Source: Nostoc sp. ATCC 53789
Lineage (GTDB): Bacteria; Cyanobacteriota; Cyanobacteriia; Cyanobacteriales; Nostocaceae
Assembly: GCF_009873495.1 (NCBI RefSeq)
Contig: NZ_CP046703.1
Location: 3,124,501 to 3,188,500, forward strand
DNA: 64,000 bases
Direction of reading: 5' to 3'
The notes below the pieces were generated by a model. The model ran no database searches. It was not told the DNA's origin and worked only from the letters and a program-made list of their open reading frames with translations. This document shows positions 52,254 to 61,765 of the stretch, one piece after another. How positions within the stretch are numbered: position 1 is the first letter of the stretch; each line of letters begins with the position of its first letter. The position numbers and the translations under genes are program-made.

Positions 52254-52532
52254 CTAAAAATTAGAACTGTTGTTAGCAATTTTCCAACAGTACTCAAGAG
52301 CCAAAATTTGCTCTTGACGAGAGGCTGTTAATCGCTGTATCACACTCCAAAGTTGAACAGCTATCACAGGAGAGCTAATTTCAACTTTCAATGGCTGGTT
52401 AGCTATACAAGTACAGGGAATATCTAACTCCTTTAGGCGTTGATAGACTTGCCAGCGATCTGCCCAATTCACCTCTACAAGGTGGTTGCTTTCTATTTCT
52501 GAACTAAACGATTTCAAGAGAATTGCCCTCAA
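52254..52532 (-). CDS. Conserved small hypothetical protein
   Basis: 92 residues, starting probably at a TTG at 52532 because the frame has no internal Met. The sequence (HLVEVNWADRWQVYQRLKEL, IPCTCIANQPLKVEI, AVQLWSVIQRLTASRQEQI, LEYCW) is compact and looks like a small alpha/beta domain with three Cys. The Asx/Ala-rich flanks are absent, and codon use is normal for the region. The function is unknown. It lies 58 bases upstream of the ferredoxin-like gene on the same strand, so the two may be cotranscribed. Confidence 0.65.
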   Translation of the reverse strand: MRAILLKSFSSEIESNHLVEVNWADRWQVYQRLKELDIPCTCIANQPLKVEISSPVIAVQLWSVIQRLTASRQEQILALEYCWKIANNSSNF

Positions 52533-52991
52533 AGTGCAACAAACTTGCAGTAATTACCGCGATTTAACTCTCTGCTTAGTGAAAGTTTTAGGAGTGTAAC
52601 CTCTTAAAACCAGCATACCTTAAGTGCAAACAATTCTCATTAATTTTGAAAAAAAAGTCAAACTTTTACAGCCATTCCATATTGAGAGGGGGAAGAGGTA
52701 GGGAGCAGGGGACAGAGGAGAGAGATAATTTTAATTTTTATTCTCTCGCTTGTGCCCTGCCCCCTGCCTCTATTGGGCAACATGCATATTTAAGTCATGA
52801 TGTCAATATTAATGAGAGATTTATGCACATTGATAGGTGTGCCATCATCCAGCAAACAATAAAATTGAGATTATTAGTAAGCAAAAATACAAAATCTTGT
52901 GCTGGCAAATTGCCTTGCACTTATTATTAAAATGTTAATATGTTGAGAATAAGCAGTTAAAATCTATAACTGTTAAAAAGAGAGGAACACA
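52533..52991. other. 459-base gap upstream of dps with a repeat hairpin
   Basis: Non-coding. From 52684 to 52775, GGGAGCAGGGG/AGAGGAGAG units are mirrored by TCTCTCG and CCCTGCCCCCTGCCTC. From 52914, TTGCAC, 16 bases and AATATG could be a weak dps promoter; AGAGAGGAACAC before the ATG is its ribosome site. Confidence 0.5.
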
Positions 52992-53546
52992 ATGTCTGAA
53001 ACGCAAACTTTGTTACGAAATTTTGGTAATGTATATGACAATCCCGTGTTGCTGGATCACAGCGTCACTGCTCCAGTTACAGAAGGATTCAACGTCGTAT
53101 TAGCTAGTTTCCAGGCACTGTATTTGCAGTACCAAAAGCATCATTTTGTAGTTGAAGGCTCAGAATTTTACTCTCTGCATGAGTTTTTTAACGAAAGCTA
53201 CAACCAAGTACAAGACCACATCCATGAAATTGGAGAACGCTTGGATGGACTAGGTGGTGTTCCAGTAGCGACCTTTAGCAAATTAGCAGAATTAACCTGT
53301 TTTGAGCAAGAGTCTGAAGGCGTATATTCCTCTCGCCAAATGGTGGAAAATGACTTAGCCGCAGAACAAGCTATTCTTAGCGTGATTCGCCGCCAAGCTG
53401 CTCAGGCAGAGAGTTTAGGCGATCGGGGTACACGCTATCTGTACGAAAAGATTTTGTTGAAAACCGAGGAACGTGCTTATCATTTGTCTCACTTCCTCGC
53501 TAAAGATAGCTTAACTTTAGGGTTTGTCCAAGCGGCTCAAAGCTAA
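52992..53546 (+). CDS. dps: Dps ferritin-like protein with an atypical His-type ferroxidase site
   Basis: 184 residues, a four-helix ferritin-like Dps subunit. Aligned by eye with E. coli Dps, the two ferroxidase His are kept ([10 protein letters not shown] and SLHEFF), the following Asp is replaced (HEFFN), and in [15 protein letters not shown] the usual DxxxE reads HxxxE (His for Asp78, Glu82 kept). This pattern matches the His-type ferroxidase centre described for Dps4 of Nostoc punctiforme. Dps proteins oxidise Fe(II) with peroxide or oxygen and store it in a 12-mer, limiting oxidative damage. It is a single gene with its own terminator. Confidence 0.9.
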   Translation: MSETQTLLRNFGNVYDNPVLLDHSVTAPVTEGFNVVLASFQALYLQYQKHHFVVEGSEFYSLHEFFNESYNQVQDHIHEIGERLDGLGGVPVATFSKLAELTCFEQESEGVYSSRQMVENDLAAEQAILSVIRRQAAQAESLGDRGTRYLYEKILLKTEERAYHLSHFLAKDSLTLGFVQAAQS

Positions 53547-54101
53547 AACTCTCATAATCTAGATTTATTTACCTAGACTGAAAGAAAAAGTTGGCAGCAC
53601 GAACTCTTAAAATATTATAAAGAATGGCAGAGAATGATACCCTTGTTCCTCTGCCATTTTTAATTTAAATAAACATATCATCATAAGATTTAATGTTGAA
53701 AATATTTGGCAATTAGATAGTTAATAAATATTTTTATCTAAAAAATTTATTTGGGCTGAATAAGCTGACATATATATGCAATAATAAATTACCATTTGTC
53801 GCAAAGTTTTATCAAACTAAATAACAGAAATTTGCAAAAGCTTTAAAAATTTGCTCGTCAGAATTAAATAGTATTTAGAAGTAAAAAATAATCATAGGGC
53901 TTTGAGTATTTGGGTTAGGGGAGAGGTAACAGGTAACAGGGAACATGAAATAATCTGTACCCTCTAACCTGTACCCTATTCCCTAATTCCCGCTCCTTTC
54001 ATGTCATCAAACCTAGAAAACTTAATAATAAAAAGCACGACAGGGTGTAAAGACCCTTAAAATAATCAGGATTTGTATTCTCATACTCCAAGGCAACGAC
54101 T
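53547..54101. other. 555-base dps-carB gap
   Basis: Non-coding. It contains the dps terminator and, at about 53924-53982, GGTAACA/GGGAACA units mirrored by CTGTACCCT/AACCTGTACC units. The remainder is very AT-rich. Confidence 0.55.
53624..53665 (+). terminator. Rho-independent terminator of dps
   Basis: AATGGCAGAG (53624-53633) pairs perfectly with CTCTGCCATT (53650-53659), followed by a T-run. The hairpin begins about 78 bases after the stop. Confidence 0.85.
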
Positions 54102-57100
54102 ATGCCCCGCCGTGACGACCTCAGGAAGATTCTACTGTTAGGCTCTGGCCCAATTGTGATTGGACAAGCCTGTGAGTTTGACTACTCTGGCACTCAAGCC
54201 TGCAAAGCGCTGCGTGAAGAAGGCTATGAAGTAGTTTTGGTCAACTCAAACCCTGCAACAATTATGACCGACCCGGAAACGGCCGATCGCACTTACATTG
54301 AGCCGTTAACTCCAGAATTGGTTGAAAAAGTCATTGAGAAAGAACGCCCCGACGCTTTATTACCAACGATGGGAGGACAAACCGCCCTCAACCTCGCCGT
54401 TGCTTTAGCCAAAAATGGCGTGTTGGAAAAGTATGGCGTTGAGTTAATCGGCGCTAAACTGCCAGCCATTGAAAAAGCCGAAGATCGAAAACTGTTCGGT
54501 GAAGCAATGGCAAGAATTGGGGTAGCTGTGTGTCCTAGCGACACAGCCGAAACTTTGGAAGAAGCCAAAGCTGTTGCCCGTCAAATTGGTAGTTATCCCC
54601 TAATTATTCGTCCAGCTTTCACTATGGGTGGAAGTGGTGGCGGTATTGCCTACAACCAAGAAGAATTTGAAGAAATGGCACAGGTAGGTATAGATGCCAG
54701 TCCCGTTTCGCAAATTCTCATTGACCAGTCTTTGCTGGGCTGGAAAGAATATGAACTCGAAGTGATGCGTGATTTGGCAGATAACGTGGTGATTATCTGT
54801 TCCATCGAAAACCTTGACCCTATGGGCATTCACACCGGGGACTCAATTACCGTCGCTCCCGCGCAAACCCTGACTGATAAAGAATATCAAAGGCTGCGGG
54901 ATATGGCAATTAAAATCATCCGCGAGATAGGTGTGGAAACTGGCGGTTCTAATATTCAATTTGCCGTTAATCCGCTTAATGGGGATGTGGTTGTAATTGA
55001 GATGAACCCCCGCGTTTCCCGCAGTTCGGCTTTGTCTTCCAAAGCTACGGGTTTTCCCATCGCCAAAATTGCCGCAAAATTGGCTGTCGGCTATACCTTG
55101 GATGAAATTCAAAATGACATCACCAAGAAAACTCCCGCATCCTTTGAGCCGACAATTGACTATGTGGTGACAAAAATCCCCCGCTTCGCCTTTGAAAAAT
55201 TCCCTGGTTCTGACCCAGTGCTGACAACCCAAATGAAATCAGTCGGGGAAGCAATGGCAATTGGACGGACTTTCAACGAATCCTTCCAAAAGGCGCTGCG
55301 ATCGCTCGAAACCGGACGCGCTGGTTGGGGTTGCGACAAAGCCGAAAAATTACCCAGTGGTGAACAAATCCGCGCCCAACTGCGGACACCTAACCCCGAT
55401 CGCATTTTTGCCGTGCGTCATGCCTTGCAGCAAGGGATGACTATTGAAGAAATCTATGAACTGACTGGTATTGACCGATGGTTCTTAGATAAATTGCAGC
55501 AACTGCTAGATGTCGAAAAATTCCTGAAGCGGACACCTTTGCAGCAATTGACAAAAGAGCAACTTTATGAAGTGAAGCGGGACGGATATAGCGATCGCCA
55601 AATTGCTTATGCCACCAAAACCACCGAAGATGAAGTTCGCGCTTACCGCAAGTCACTAGGAATCATCCCAGTTTACAAAACCGTAGATACCTGCGCGGCT
55701 GAGTTTGAAGCCCTTACCCCTTACTACTATTCTACCTACGAAGAAGAAACAGAGGTAATGCCCGCAACCAAGCCAAAAGTGTTGATTTTGGGTGGTGGCC
55801 CCAACCGCATTGGACAAGGAATTGAGTTTGACTATTGTTGTTGTCACGCCGCTTATGCCTTGAAGGATGCGGGGTATGAGACGATTATGGTCAACTCCAA
55901 CCCAGAGACAGTTTCGACAGACTACGATACCAGCGATCGCCTTTACTTTGAGCCTTTAACAAAAGAAGATGTTCTTAACATCATCGAAACTGAAAATCCA
56001 GTTGGGGTAATAATCCAGTTTGGCGGACAAACCCCGCTAAAGTTGGCTATTCCTTTACAAGAGTTTCTTAACAATGACACATCAGGACTGCTGACTAAAA
56101 TTTGGGGTACATCACCAGATTCCATCGACATGGCAGAAAACCGGGAGCGGTTTGAAAAGATTCTCCAACAGTTAAATATTGCCCAACCGCCTAATGGGAT
56201 TGCGCGGAGTTACGAAGATGCGCTGATTGTTGCCAAACGCATTGGCTATCCGGTAGTGGTGCGTCCTAGCTATGTGTTAGGCGGACGAGCGATGGAAATC
56301 GTTTATTCCGATGCTGAGTTGGAACGCTACATGAGCTTTGCAGTACTCATAGAACCAGAACATCCAATTTTGATTGATAAATTTCTGGAAAACGCAATTG
56401 AAGTCGATGTCGATGCGATCGCCGATCACACTGGACGGGTGGTAATTGGTGGTATTATGGAACACATCGAGCAAGCGGGCATTCACTCAGGAGATTCCGC
56501 TTGTTCTTTACCTTCCATTTCCCTATCACCAGCAGTTCTCAATCAAATTCGCACTTGGACGGTGCAGCTAGCACAAGCGCTGTCAGTCGTGGGGTTGATG
56601 AATATCCAATTTGCTGTTGTCGGTGCAAGCAGCTATTCTCCCCAAGTTTACATTTTGGAAGCCAACCCCCGCGCCTCGCGTACAGTACCATTTGTATCTA
56701 AAGCAACAGGCGTACAGTTAGCGAAATTAGCATCATTAATCATGTCGGGTAAAACCTTAGAGGAGCTAGGTTTCACCGAGGAAGTCATTCCCACACATAT
56801 TGCAGTAAAAGAAGCTGTATTACCCTTTAATAAATTCCCAGGAACTGATACAATATTGGGCCCAGAAATGAGATCCACTGGTGAGGTGATGGGGATTGAC
56901 AGCGACTTTGGCCGGGCCTTTGCCAAAGCAGAACTGGGTGCTGGGGAGCGTTTACCACTGACTGGAACTGTATTTGTATCAATGAGCGATCGCGATAAAG
57001 CTGCTGCTGGTGCTGTGGTGAAGGAGTTTATCGATTTGGGCTTTACAGTGATGGCTACCCTTGGTACACGGCGAGTTCTTCTTGAACAGGGGTTAAATAT

Positions 57101-57365
57101 TGAGTTAGTGTTAAAACTCCATGAAGGCCGTCCCCACGTCTTGGATGCAATCAAAAATAAAAAAATCCAACTTATTATCAACACACCTTCCGGGGAAGAA
57201 GCCCACACTGATGCTAGGTTAATCCGTCGCACAGCCTTAGCTTACAAAATTCCCATCATTACTACCATCGCTGGCGCAAAAGCTACCGTCGCCGCCATCC
57301 GTTCTTTACAAAATACAACTCTGGACGTAAAAACCATTCAAGAGTACTGCCCGATTGCGAAGTAG
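54102..57365 (+). CDS. carB: Carbamoyl-phosphate synthase large subunit
   Basis: 1,087 residues, full length. Two homologous halves each carry an ATP-grasp domain: the first has [24 protein letters not shown] start, [13 protein letters not shown] and [18 protein letters not shown]; the second has [22 protein letters not shown] start, [15 protein letters not shown] and [18 protein letters not shown]. The oligomerisation domain lies between them and the MGS-like allosteric domain at the C-terminus (about 945-1087). With CarA it makes carbamoyl phosphate for arginine and pyrimidines. carA is not adjacent. Supply of arginine precursors connects it to argH and cphA. Confidence 0.97.
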   Translation: MPRRDDLRKILLLGSGPIVIGQACEFDYSGTQACKALREEGYEVVLVNSNPATIMTDPETADRTYIEPLTPELVEKVIEKERPDALLPTMGGQTALNLAVALAKNGVLEKYGVELIGAKLPAIEKAEDRKLFGEAMARIGVAVCPSDTAETLEEAKAVARQIGSYPLIIRPAFTMGGSGGGIAYNQEEFEEMAQVGIDASPVSQILIDQSLLGWKEYELEVMRDLADNVVIICSIENLDPMGIHTGDSITVAPAQTLTDKEYQRLRDMAIKIIREIGVETGGSNIQFAVNPLNGDVVVIEMNPRVSRSSALSSKATGFPIAKIAAKLAVGYTLDEIQNDITKKTPASFEPTIDYVVTKIPRFAFEKFPGSDPVLTTQMKSVGEAMAIGRTFNESFQKALRSLETGRAGWGCDKAEKLPSGEQIRAQLRTPNPDRIFAVRHALQQGMTIEEIYELTGIDRWFLDKLQQLLDVEKFLKRTPLQQLTKEQLYEVKRDGYSDRQIAYATKTTEDEVRAYRKSLGIIPVYKTVDTCAAEFEALTPYYYSTYEEETEVMPATKPKVLILGGGPNRIGQGIEFDYCCCHAAYALKDAGYETIMVNSNPETVSTDYDTSDRLYFEPLTKEDVLNIIETENPVGVIIQFGGQTPLKLAIPLQEFLNNDTSGLLTKIWGTSPDSIDMAENRERFEKILQQLNIAQPPNGIARSYEDALIVAKRIGYPVVVRPSYVLGGRAMEIVYSDAELERYMSFAVLIEPEHPILIDKFLENAIEVDVDAIADHTGRVVIGGIMEHIEQAGIHSGDSACSLPSISLSPAVLNQIRTWTVQLAQALSVVGLMNIQFAVVGASSYSPQVYILEANPRASRTVPFVSKATGVQLAKLASLIMSGKTLEELGFTEEVIPTHIAVKEAVLPFNKFPGTDTILGPEMRSTGEVMGIDSDFGRAFAKAELGAGERLPLTGTVFVSMSDRDKAAAGAVVKEFIDLGFTVMATLGTRRVLLEQGLNIELVLKLHEGRPHVLDAIKNKKIQLIINTPSGEEAHTDARLIRRTALAYKIPIITTIAGAKATVAAIRSLQNTTLDVKTIQEYCPIAK

Positions 57366-58023
57366 TACGGAGTAGGGGAGTACGGGGGCAGAGGGAAAGA
57401 GGGCAGGGGAGGCAGGGGAGGCAGGGAAGGCAGGGGAGGCAGGGGGAGAAGAACTATTAATTAGTATCTAATGTCTAATGCCCAATACCCAATGCCCAAT
57501 ACCCAATGCCCAATACCCAATGCCCAATTCCCAATTCCCAATGCCCAATTCCCAATTCCCAAGAAAATTAAGTAATTGTTATAAGAGAATGACTATAGTT
57601 CTCATTAGAGATATCTTAGCAAATATGAGGAAGCTTATATTCACCAAATAATTTCTGAAATTGACTTATAGTCAGCCTTTAGAGAGAGGGCGATATTGCA
57701 TGAACTGGAACAACCAGGAAATTTAATGTCGCTATATAGCCAAAACTTCTCATAAATGTTACAATTATTAATAAGGTTCCAATAAAAAAATGTTTAAGAA
57801 GCTAGCTTTTATCTAACTGTAGATACTTGTGAAAAGTAGGAAATAACTGTAACTTTTAGCAGTTAAGAAGCCTAAATTTGTTTATTATGAGCAGCCGAAT
57901 TTATCGGGCGCGTAAGTTGCAAACCATACATGGGTTCCCAGTCTGACTGGGTAGCACCCTAAACAAAGCATCTATCCCTTAATGACCCTACCGCCAAACC
58001 CATCATTACCAAAGAGTAGCGCC
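57366..58023. repeat. Repeat-rich gap between carB and the sigma factor gene
   Basis: About 658 non-coding bases. GGGGAGGCA 9-mers repeat about five times (57401-57445), followed by about 13 CCCAATG/CCCAATA/CCCAATT heptamers (57478-57560). These are the longest arrays in the window. Near the end, CCCAG-TCTGA-CTGGG (57939-57953) forms a small hairpin about 70 bases before the sigma factor start, which could belong to its leader. Confidence 0.8.
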
Positions 58024-58980
58024 ATGAAGACCGCTCAGACAGCCACAGACCTCGTGCGGACTTACCTGCGTGAGATTGGCCGTGTGCCACTCTTAACACA
58101 CGAGGAAGAGATTTTTTATGGTAAACAGGTGCAACGTTCTTGTACGTTGCACGAATCAAGAGAATCTCTTGCCACCCAGTTAGGTCGTCAACCGACCTTA
58201 GAAGAGTGGGCCAAAGCGACAAAGTTAGAACCAGCAGAATTGAACGAAGCGATCGCTGATGGTGAAATTGCCAAGCGTAAAATGGTAGAAGCCAATTTGC
58301 GGCTGGTAGTCTCCGTTGCTAAAAAGTACATCAAGCGCAACGTCGATTTACTGGACTTGATCCAAGAAGGTAGTATTGGTATGCAACGCGGCGTAGAAAA
58401 ATTTGACCCTACCAAAGGGTATAGATTTTCTACTTATGCCTATTGGTGGATTCGGCAAGCTATCACTCGTGCTATAGCCGAAAAAGCTCGTACCATTCGG
58501 CTGCCTATCCATATTACTGAAAAATTAAATAAGATTAAAAAGGCACAGCGCCAATTGTCTCAAAAGTTGGGACGCGCTCCTACAGCTGGTGAGCTAGCTC
58601 AAGAATTAGAATTAACCCCCAAACAAGTACGAGAGTATTTGGAAAAGGCGCGTTTGCCCCTTTCCTTAGATTTGCGGCTTGGTGATAATTACGACACCGA
58701 ACTGGGAGAAATGCTGGAAGATCCAGGAGCATCCCCCGAAGAGTTTGTTATGCAATCTTCCCTATCTTATGACTTAGATCGTCTCATGGGCGATCTTACG
58801 CCGCAACAGAGGGAAGTTATTACGCTACGCTTTGGTTTAACTGATGGGCAAGCGTTAACTCTGGCTAAAATTGGTGAAATACTTAATATTAGCCGCGAAC
58901 GAGTCCGGCAAATTGAGCGGGAAGCTTTAACCAAACTTCGCAAGTCTAAAGCCAACATGGGTGAATATTTGGCAAGTTAA
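58024..58980 (+). CDS. Group 2 RNA polymerase sigma-70 factor
   Basis: 318 residues from the ATG at 58024; the longer frame has no ribosome site. Regions in order: 1.2 ([23 protein letters not shown]), 2.1-2.4 ([34 protein letters not shown]), region 3 (about 165-240) and 4.2 with the helix-turn-helix ([27 protein letters not shown]). It lacks the long region 1.1 of the principal factor SigA. Cyanobacterial group 2 factors (SigB to SigE) direct stress, light or nitrogen responses; the subgroup cannot be assigned safely here. Confidence 0.92.
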   Translation: MKTAQTATDLVRTYLREIGRVPLLTHEEEIFYGKQVQRSCTLHESRESLATQLGRQPTLEEWAKATKLEPAELNEAIADGEIAKRKMVEANLRLVVSVAKKYIKRNVDLLDLIQEGSIGMQRGVEKFDPTKGYRFSTYAYWWIRQAITRAIAEKARTIRLPIHITEKLNKIKKAQRQLSQKLGRAPTAGELAQELELTPKQVREYLEKARLPLSLDLRLGDNYDTELGEMLEDPGASPEEFVMQSSLSYDLDRLMGDLTPQQREVITLRFGLTDGQALTLAKIGEILNISRERVRQIEREALTKLRKSKANMGEYLAS

Positions 58981-59013
58981 AAGCAGAGACGCGATTAATC
59001 GCATCTGTACAAC

Positions 59014-59056
59014 AATTAGGAGTGAGGAGTTTTTAATGAGCTTCTCACTCCTTACT
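59014..59056 (+). terminator. Hairpin after the sigma factor gene
   Basis: AGGAGTGAG and CTCACTCCT pair around a TTTTTAATGAGCTT-containing loop, about 40 bases after the stop. There is a modest T-rich stretch (TTACTTTATTTG). Confidence 0.5.
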
Positions 59057-59240
59057 TTATTTGTTAGGGTGACGAAAATACGCTGACTTTAGTACGGTTA
59101 CACCTACTTCCATCAGAAAGCGAGGCTGTTACATTAGTTGACAGGAAGACAAAACAGCTAGCTAAGTCAAATCCAAAACAGGCATTTAGTATTAAAATCA
59201 CAAGCACCGTAGCCAGTAGTGGTAGTTAAGGAGCTAAAAA

Positions 59241-59585
59241 ATGAGTAACCCATCCAATCGTGTCTCAGAATTTTTCAATAGCGAATCAGAAACCAACGAT
59301 TTACTATGGCAGTATGTTAAATCCTTGAGTCCAGAGACAGTTACCCAGCTATCTAAACCTACATCTGCCGAAGTTTTTCAAGTGATGGAACGGAATATTA
59401 CAGGATTATTGGGTAATCTACCTTCAGAACATTTTGGCATCACCGTCAGCACTAGTCGGGAAAGTCTAGGTCGGCTTTTGGCTTCTGCTATGATTAGTGG
59501 TTATTTCTTGCGTAACGCTGAACAGAGAATGAATTTTGAACTCGCCCTACAAGGGACTGAAACCAACAACACCGAAGTTGAATAG
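59241..59585 (+). CDS. DUF760 family protein
   Basis: 114 residues with AAGGAG-like sequence (TTAAGGAGCTAAAAA) before the ATG. The family block covers almost the whole chain: LLWQYVKSLSPETVTQLSKP, VMERNITGLLGNLPSEHFGI and RESLGRLLASAMISGYFLRN. DUF760 proteins occur in cyanobacteria and chloroplasts; their role is not established. It is a single gene closed by the terminator at 59765-59804. Confidence 0.85.
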   Translation: MSNPSNRVSEFFNSESETNDLLWQYVKSLSPETVTQLSKPTSAEVFQVMERNITGLLGNLPSEHFGITVSTSRESLGRLLASAMISGYFLRNAEQRMNFELALQGTETNNTEVE

Positions 59586-59764
59586 AAATAGAAAAGTTAG
59601 CAAATTCTATATTGTTGTTGGGCTGATTGCTAGCCACAGTCATGGCTATAGGAATTAAACATAAGGCTCTGCGAAATCTTTGGTCCCAATTCCCAATAAT
59701 TATCAGCTAGATTTTTTTAAAATATCCAAAACAGTGACGCATTAAGGTTGAAATTTAAAAAATC

Positions 59765-59804
59765 AAAACTCGGCAGAGTTAAAATTAGTCTGCCGAGTTT
59801 TGTT
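59765..59804 (+). terminator. Rho-independent terminator between the DUF760 gene and mutT
   Basis: AAAACTCGGCAGA (59765-59777) and TCTGCCGAGTTTT (59789-59801) form a perfect 13-bp stem with a T-run. It separates the two genes transcriptionally, and the upstream extension of the mutT frame across it is not real coding sequence. Confidence 0.88.
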
Positions 59805-59834
59805 GTTAATCATCTCCCCTTTTGTCCATCAATT

Positions 59835-60245
59835 ATGAGTGAAACCAGTTCTTTCCCGCCCCATAAAATCATTGGTGTTGCAGTAATTTGGAATGACCAA
59901 AAGCAAATTTTAATCGATCGCCGTCGTCCAGAAGGAGCAATGGGCGGTTTATGGGAATTTCCTGGCGGTAAAATCGAGCCTGGTGAAACTATTCAAGAGT
60001 GTATTCAACGGGAAATTTCCGAAGAACTAGGAATAGTAATTGAAGTGGGAGAGCATCTGATTACTATTGACCACACCTATACAAATTTGCGCGTTAGCCT
60101 CACAGTGCATCACTGCTGCCATGTTACAGGTGTTCCCCAACCTTTAGAATCAGATGAAATACGCTGGGTAACTTTGGAAGAACTGGATCAGTTTACTTTT
60201 CCGAAAGCAAATACTCAAATCATTGCTGCTTTAAAAGGGAATTGA
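59835..60245 (+). CDS. mutT: 8-oxo-dGTP diphosphatase, MutT type
   Basis: 136 residues from the ATG at 59835. The Nudix box is PGGKIEPGET then QREISEELGI (residues about 45-67), with WEFPGGK directly before, as in MutT. It hydrolyses oxidised nucleoside triphosphates to prevent mutation. The short length and IAVIW-type start also fit MutT. The terminator directly upstream means that it uses its own promoter or read-through. Confidence 0.9.
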   Translation: MSETSSFPPHKIIGVAVIWNDQKQILIDRRRPEGAMGGLWEFPGGKIEPGETIQECIQREISEELGIVIEVGEHLITIDHTYTNLRVSLTVHHCCHVTGVPQPLESDEIRWVTLEELDQFTFPKANTQIIAALKGN

Positions 60246-60278
60246 GAATTAAGAATGGGGAATGGGGACAAGGGGACA

Positions 60279-60350
60279 AGGGGACAAGAGGTGAGAACTT
60301 GAAACAGGTCTTTCCCCTTGTCCCCAATTCTCCTTGTCCCCAAGTCCTCT
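60279..60350 (-). repeat. Long dispersed hairpin repeat, copy 3 (inverted)
   Basis: The reverse complement of the repeat at 5193-5262 and 22037-22115, ending CAAGTCCTCT. It lies between mutT and the CBS-domain gene. Confidence 0.8.
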
Positions 60351-60453
60351 TCCCAATGCCCAATACCGTAACAATCTATTAATTGCATCAGGTTGAGTCC
60401 CGCAATTTTCTACAATAGGCGCAGAGACTTTGATAAAAGGTATCAACAAATAA

Positions 60454-60918
60454 ATGCCTAAAACTGTTGCCGATGTGATGAGCCGCGATCCTATTGTCGT
60501 TCGTGCGGAAACTCCACTGAAGGAAGCTATCCAAATTCTCGCAGAACGCCACATCAGCGGACTACCTGTTGTGGATGATGTCGGGAAATTGGTGGGCATT
60601 ATCTCAGAAACCGATTTGATGTGGCAAGAAACTGGTGTTACTCCACCTGCGTACATTATGTTTCTTGATAGCGTTATCTATTTAAAAAATCCTGCTACGT
60701 ATGAACGTGACTTACATAAAGCACTAGGGCAAACCGTTGGGGAGGTGATGAGTAAAAACCCGATCACAATTTCCCCTGATAAAACTTTAAAAGAAGCCGC
60801 TACAATCATGCACGATCGCAGCGTTCACCGCTTGCCAGTACTTGATGGTACAGATCAAGTAATTGGTATCCTCACTCGTGGTGATATTATTCGGGCAATG
60901 GCAGCAAGTCAAGAATAA
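60454..60918 (+). CDS. Tandem CBS-domain protein
   Basis: 154 residues consisting of two CBS motifs: VADVMSRDPIVVRAETPLKE through ISGLPVVDDVGKLVGIISETD (about 4-60) and VGEVMSKNPITISPDKTLKE through HRLPVLDGTDQVIGILTRGD (about 92-147). CBS pairs bind adenosine nucleotides and regulate other proteins. No catalytic domain is attached, so the partner is unknown. A hairpin (60923-60958) follows. Confidence 0.92.
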   Translation: MPKTVADVMSRDPIVVRAETPLKEAIQILAERHISGLPVVDDVGKLVGIISETDLMWQETGVTPPAYIMFLDSVIYLKNPATYERDLHKALGQTVGEVMSKNPITISPDKTLKEAATIMHDRSVHRLPVLDGTDQVIGILTRGDIIRAMAASQE

Positions 60919-60922
60919 TCAA

Positions 60923-60968
60923 TTAACAGTTAACAGCCTGATAACTGATAACTGTTAAATATTTTTTA
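60923..60968 (+). terminator. AT-rich hairpin with T-run after the CBS gene
   Basis: TTAACAGTTA (60923-60932) and TAACTGTTAA (60949-60958) pair perfectly over ten bases and are followed by ATATTTTTTAC. It is a plausible weak terminator, and the sequence is also of a repeat type common in such genomes. Confidence 0.6.
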
Positions 60969-60994
60969 CACTTTTGAAAATCAAGGATAACTAA

Positions 60995-61660
60995 ATGAGT
61001 ATTACTTCGGAGTCTGTTAAGCAATTGCTAAGTTCTGAGGATTTAGGCGATCGCTTACGTGCAGTAAATCAAATCCGCCAACTGGAACCTACGGTTGGCT
61101 TTGAATTGATTCAAACAGCCATTAGCGATCGCAATTCCCGTGTTCGTTACTCAGCCGTGAGTCAAATGGATACACTCGGAACACAAGATTTACAATTATC
61201 TTTGGATATCTTGCGCGATCGCTTGCTTCATGACTCTGAAGTAGATGTACAAGCAGCAGCAGCAGACTGTATAGGCGCACTCCAACTACATGACGCTTTT
61301 GAAGACTTAAAGGAGGTTTACTACAAGACTGATGAATGGCTAATACAATTTAGTATCATCGCTACATTAGGAGCATTGGGCGATCCACGAGCCTTTGAAT
61401 TGCTCAAAGAGGCACTCTCATCAGAAACCGAATTAGTGCAAACTGCTGCTATTAGTTCGTTCGGTGAATTGGGAAATTTAGAAGCAGTTCCCCTCTTAGC
61501 TCCTTATGCTACCAATCCAGACTGGCAAATGCGTTACAGAGTTGTACAAGCGCTGGCTCTTTTGGGTGGTGCAGAAGCCAAATCTATATTAGAAACACTG
61601 GCTAATGATGAAGTCGAAGCGATCGCCACTGAAGCCAAAAATTCTTTGCAATCAGTCTGA
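60995..61660 (+). CDS. nblB: Phycobilisome degradation protein NblB-like HEAT-repeat protein
   Basis: 221 residues made of about six HEAT/Armadillo-like repeats (VRYSAVSQMDTLG, VDVQAAAADCIGAL, IQFSIIATLGALGDPRAFEL, VQTAAISSFGELGNLEAVPL, MRYRVVQALALLGG). Length and repeat text agree with cyanobacterial NblB, a relative of the CpcE/CpcF/PecE lyases, which is needed for phycobilisome breakdown and chromophore detachment during nitrogen starvation. It stands alone after the CBS gene. Other HEAT-repeat proteins cannot be entirely excluded. Confidence 0.78.
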   Translation: MSITSESVKQLLSSEDLGDRLRAVNQIRQLEPTVGFELIQTAISDRNSRVRYSAVSQMDTLGTQDLQLSLDILRDRLLHDSEVDVQAAAADCIGALQLHDAFEDLKEVYYKTDEWLIQFSIIATLGALGDPRAFELLKEALSSETELVQTAAISSFGELGNLEAVPLLAPYATNPDWQMRYRVVQALALLGGAEAKSILETLANDEVEAIATEAKNSLQSV

Positions 61661-61672
61661 TAGCAGAAAAAA

Positions 61673-61716
61673 ATTCGATCTGGTTGGTAAAATTTTTCAT
61701 TCCAGCCAGATCGAAT
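61673..61716 (-). terminator. Terminator hairpin between nblB and the PEP-CTERM gene
   Basis: ATTCGATCTGGTTGG and CCAGCCAGATCGAAT form a 15-bp stem with one G-U pair. On the minus strand it is followed by a T-run, so it ends the PEP-CTERM transcript; it lies 12 bases after the nblB stop and may serve both convergent genes. Confidence 0.8.
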
Positions 61717-61765
61717 AGATAATAAATGAGAGTGACTTTCAGTTCTTAAAAATCACTTGTTCATA

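Noticed and set aside
52646..52930. Plus-strand ORF of 94 codons before dps
   Set aside because: It runs through a purine/pyrimidine repeat hairpin and the dps promoter region, with no conserved text.
57478..57560. Regular short repeats that might suggest a CRISPR array
   Set aside because: The units are 7 bases long and contiguous with no unique spacers; these are tandem heptamers, not CRISPR. The same holds for 19444-19496, 29204-29262 and 41060-41112.
57932..57960. Hairpin with GGGTTCCCAGTC that might be part of a tRNA
   Set aside because: No cloverleaf can be built around it and there is no acceptor stem; treated as a small leader hairpin.
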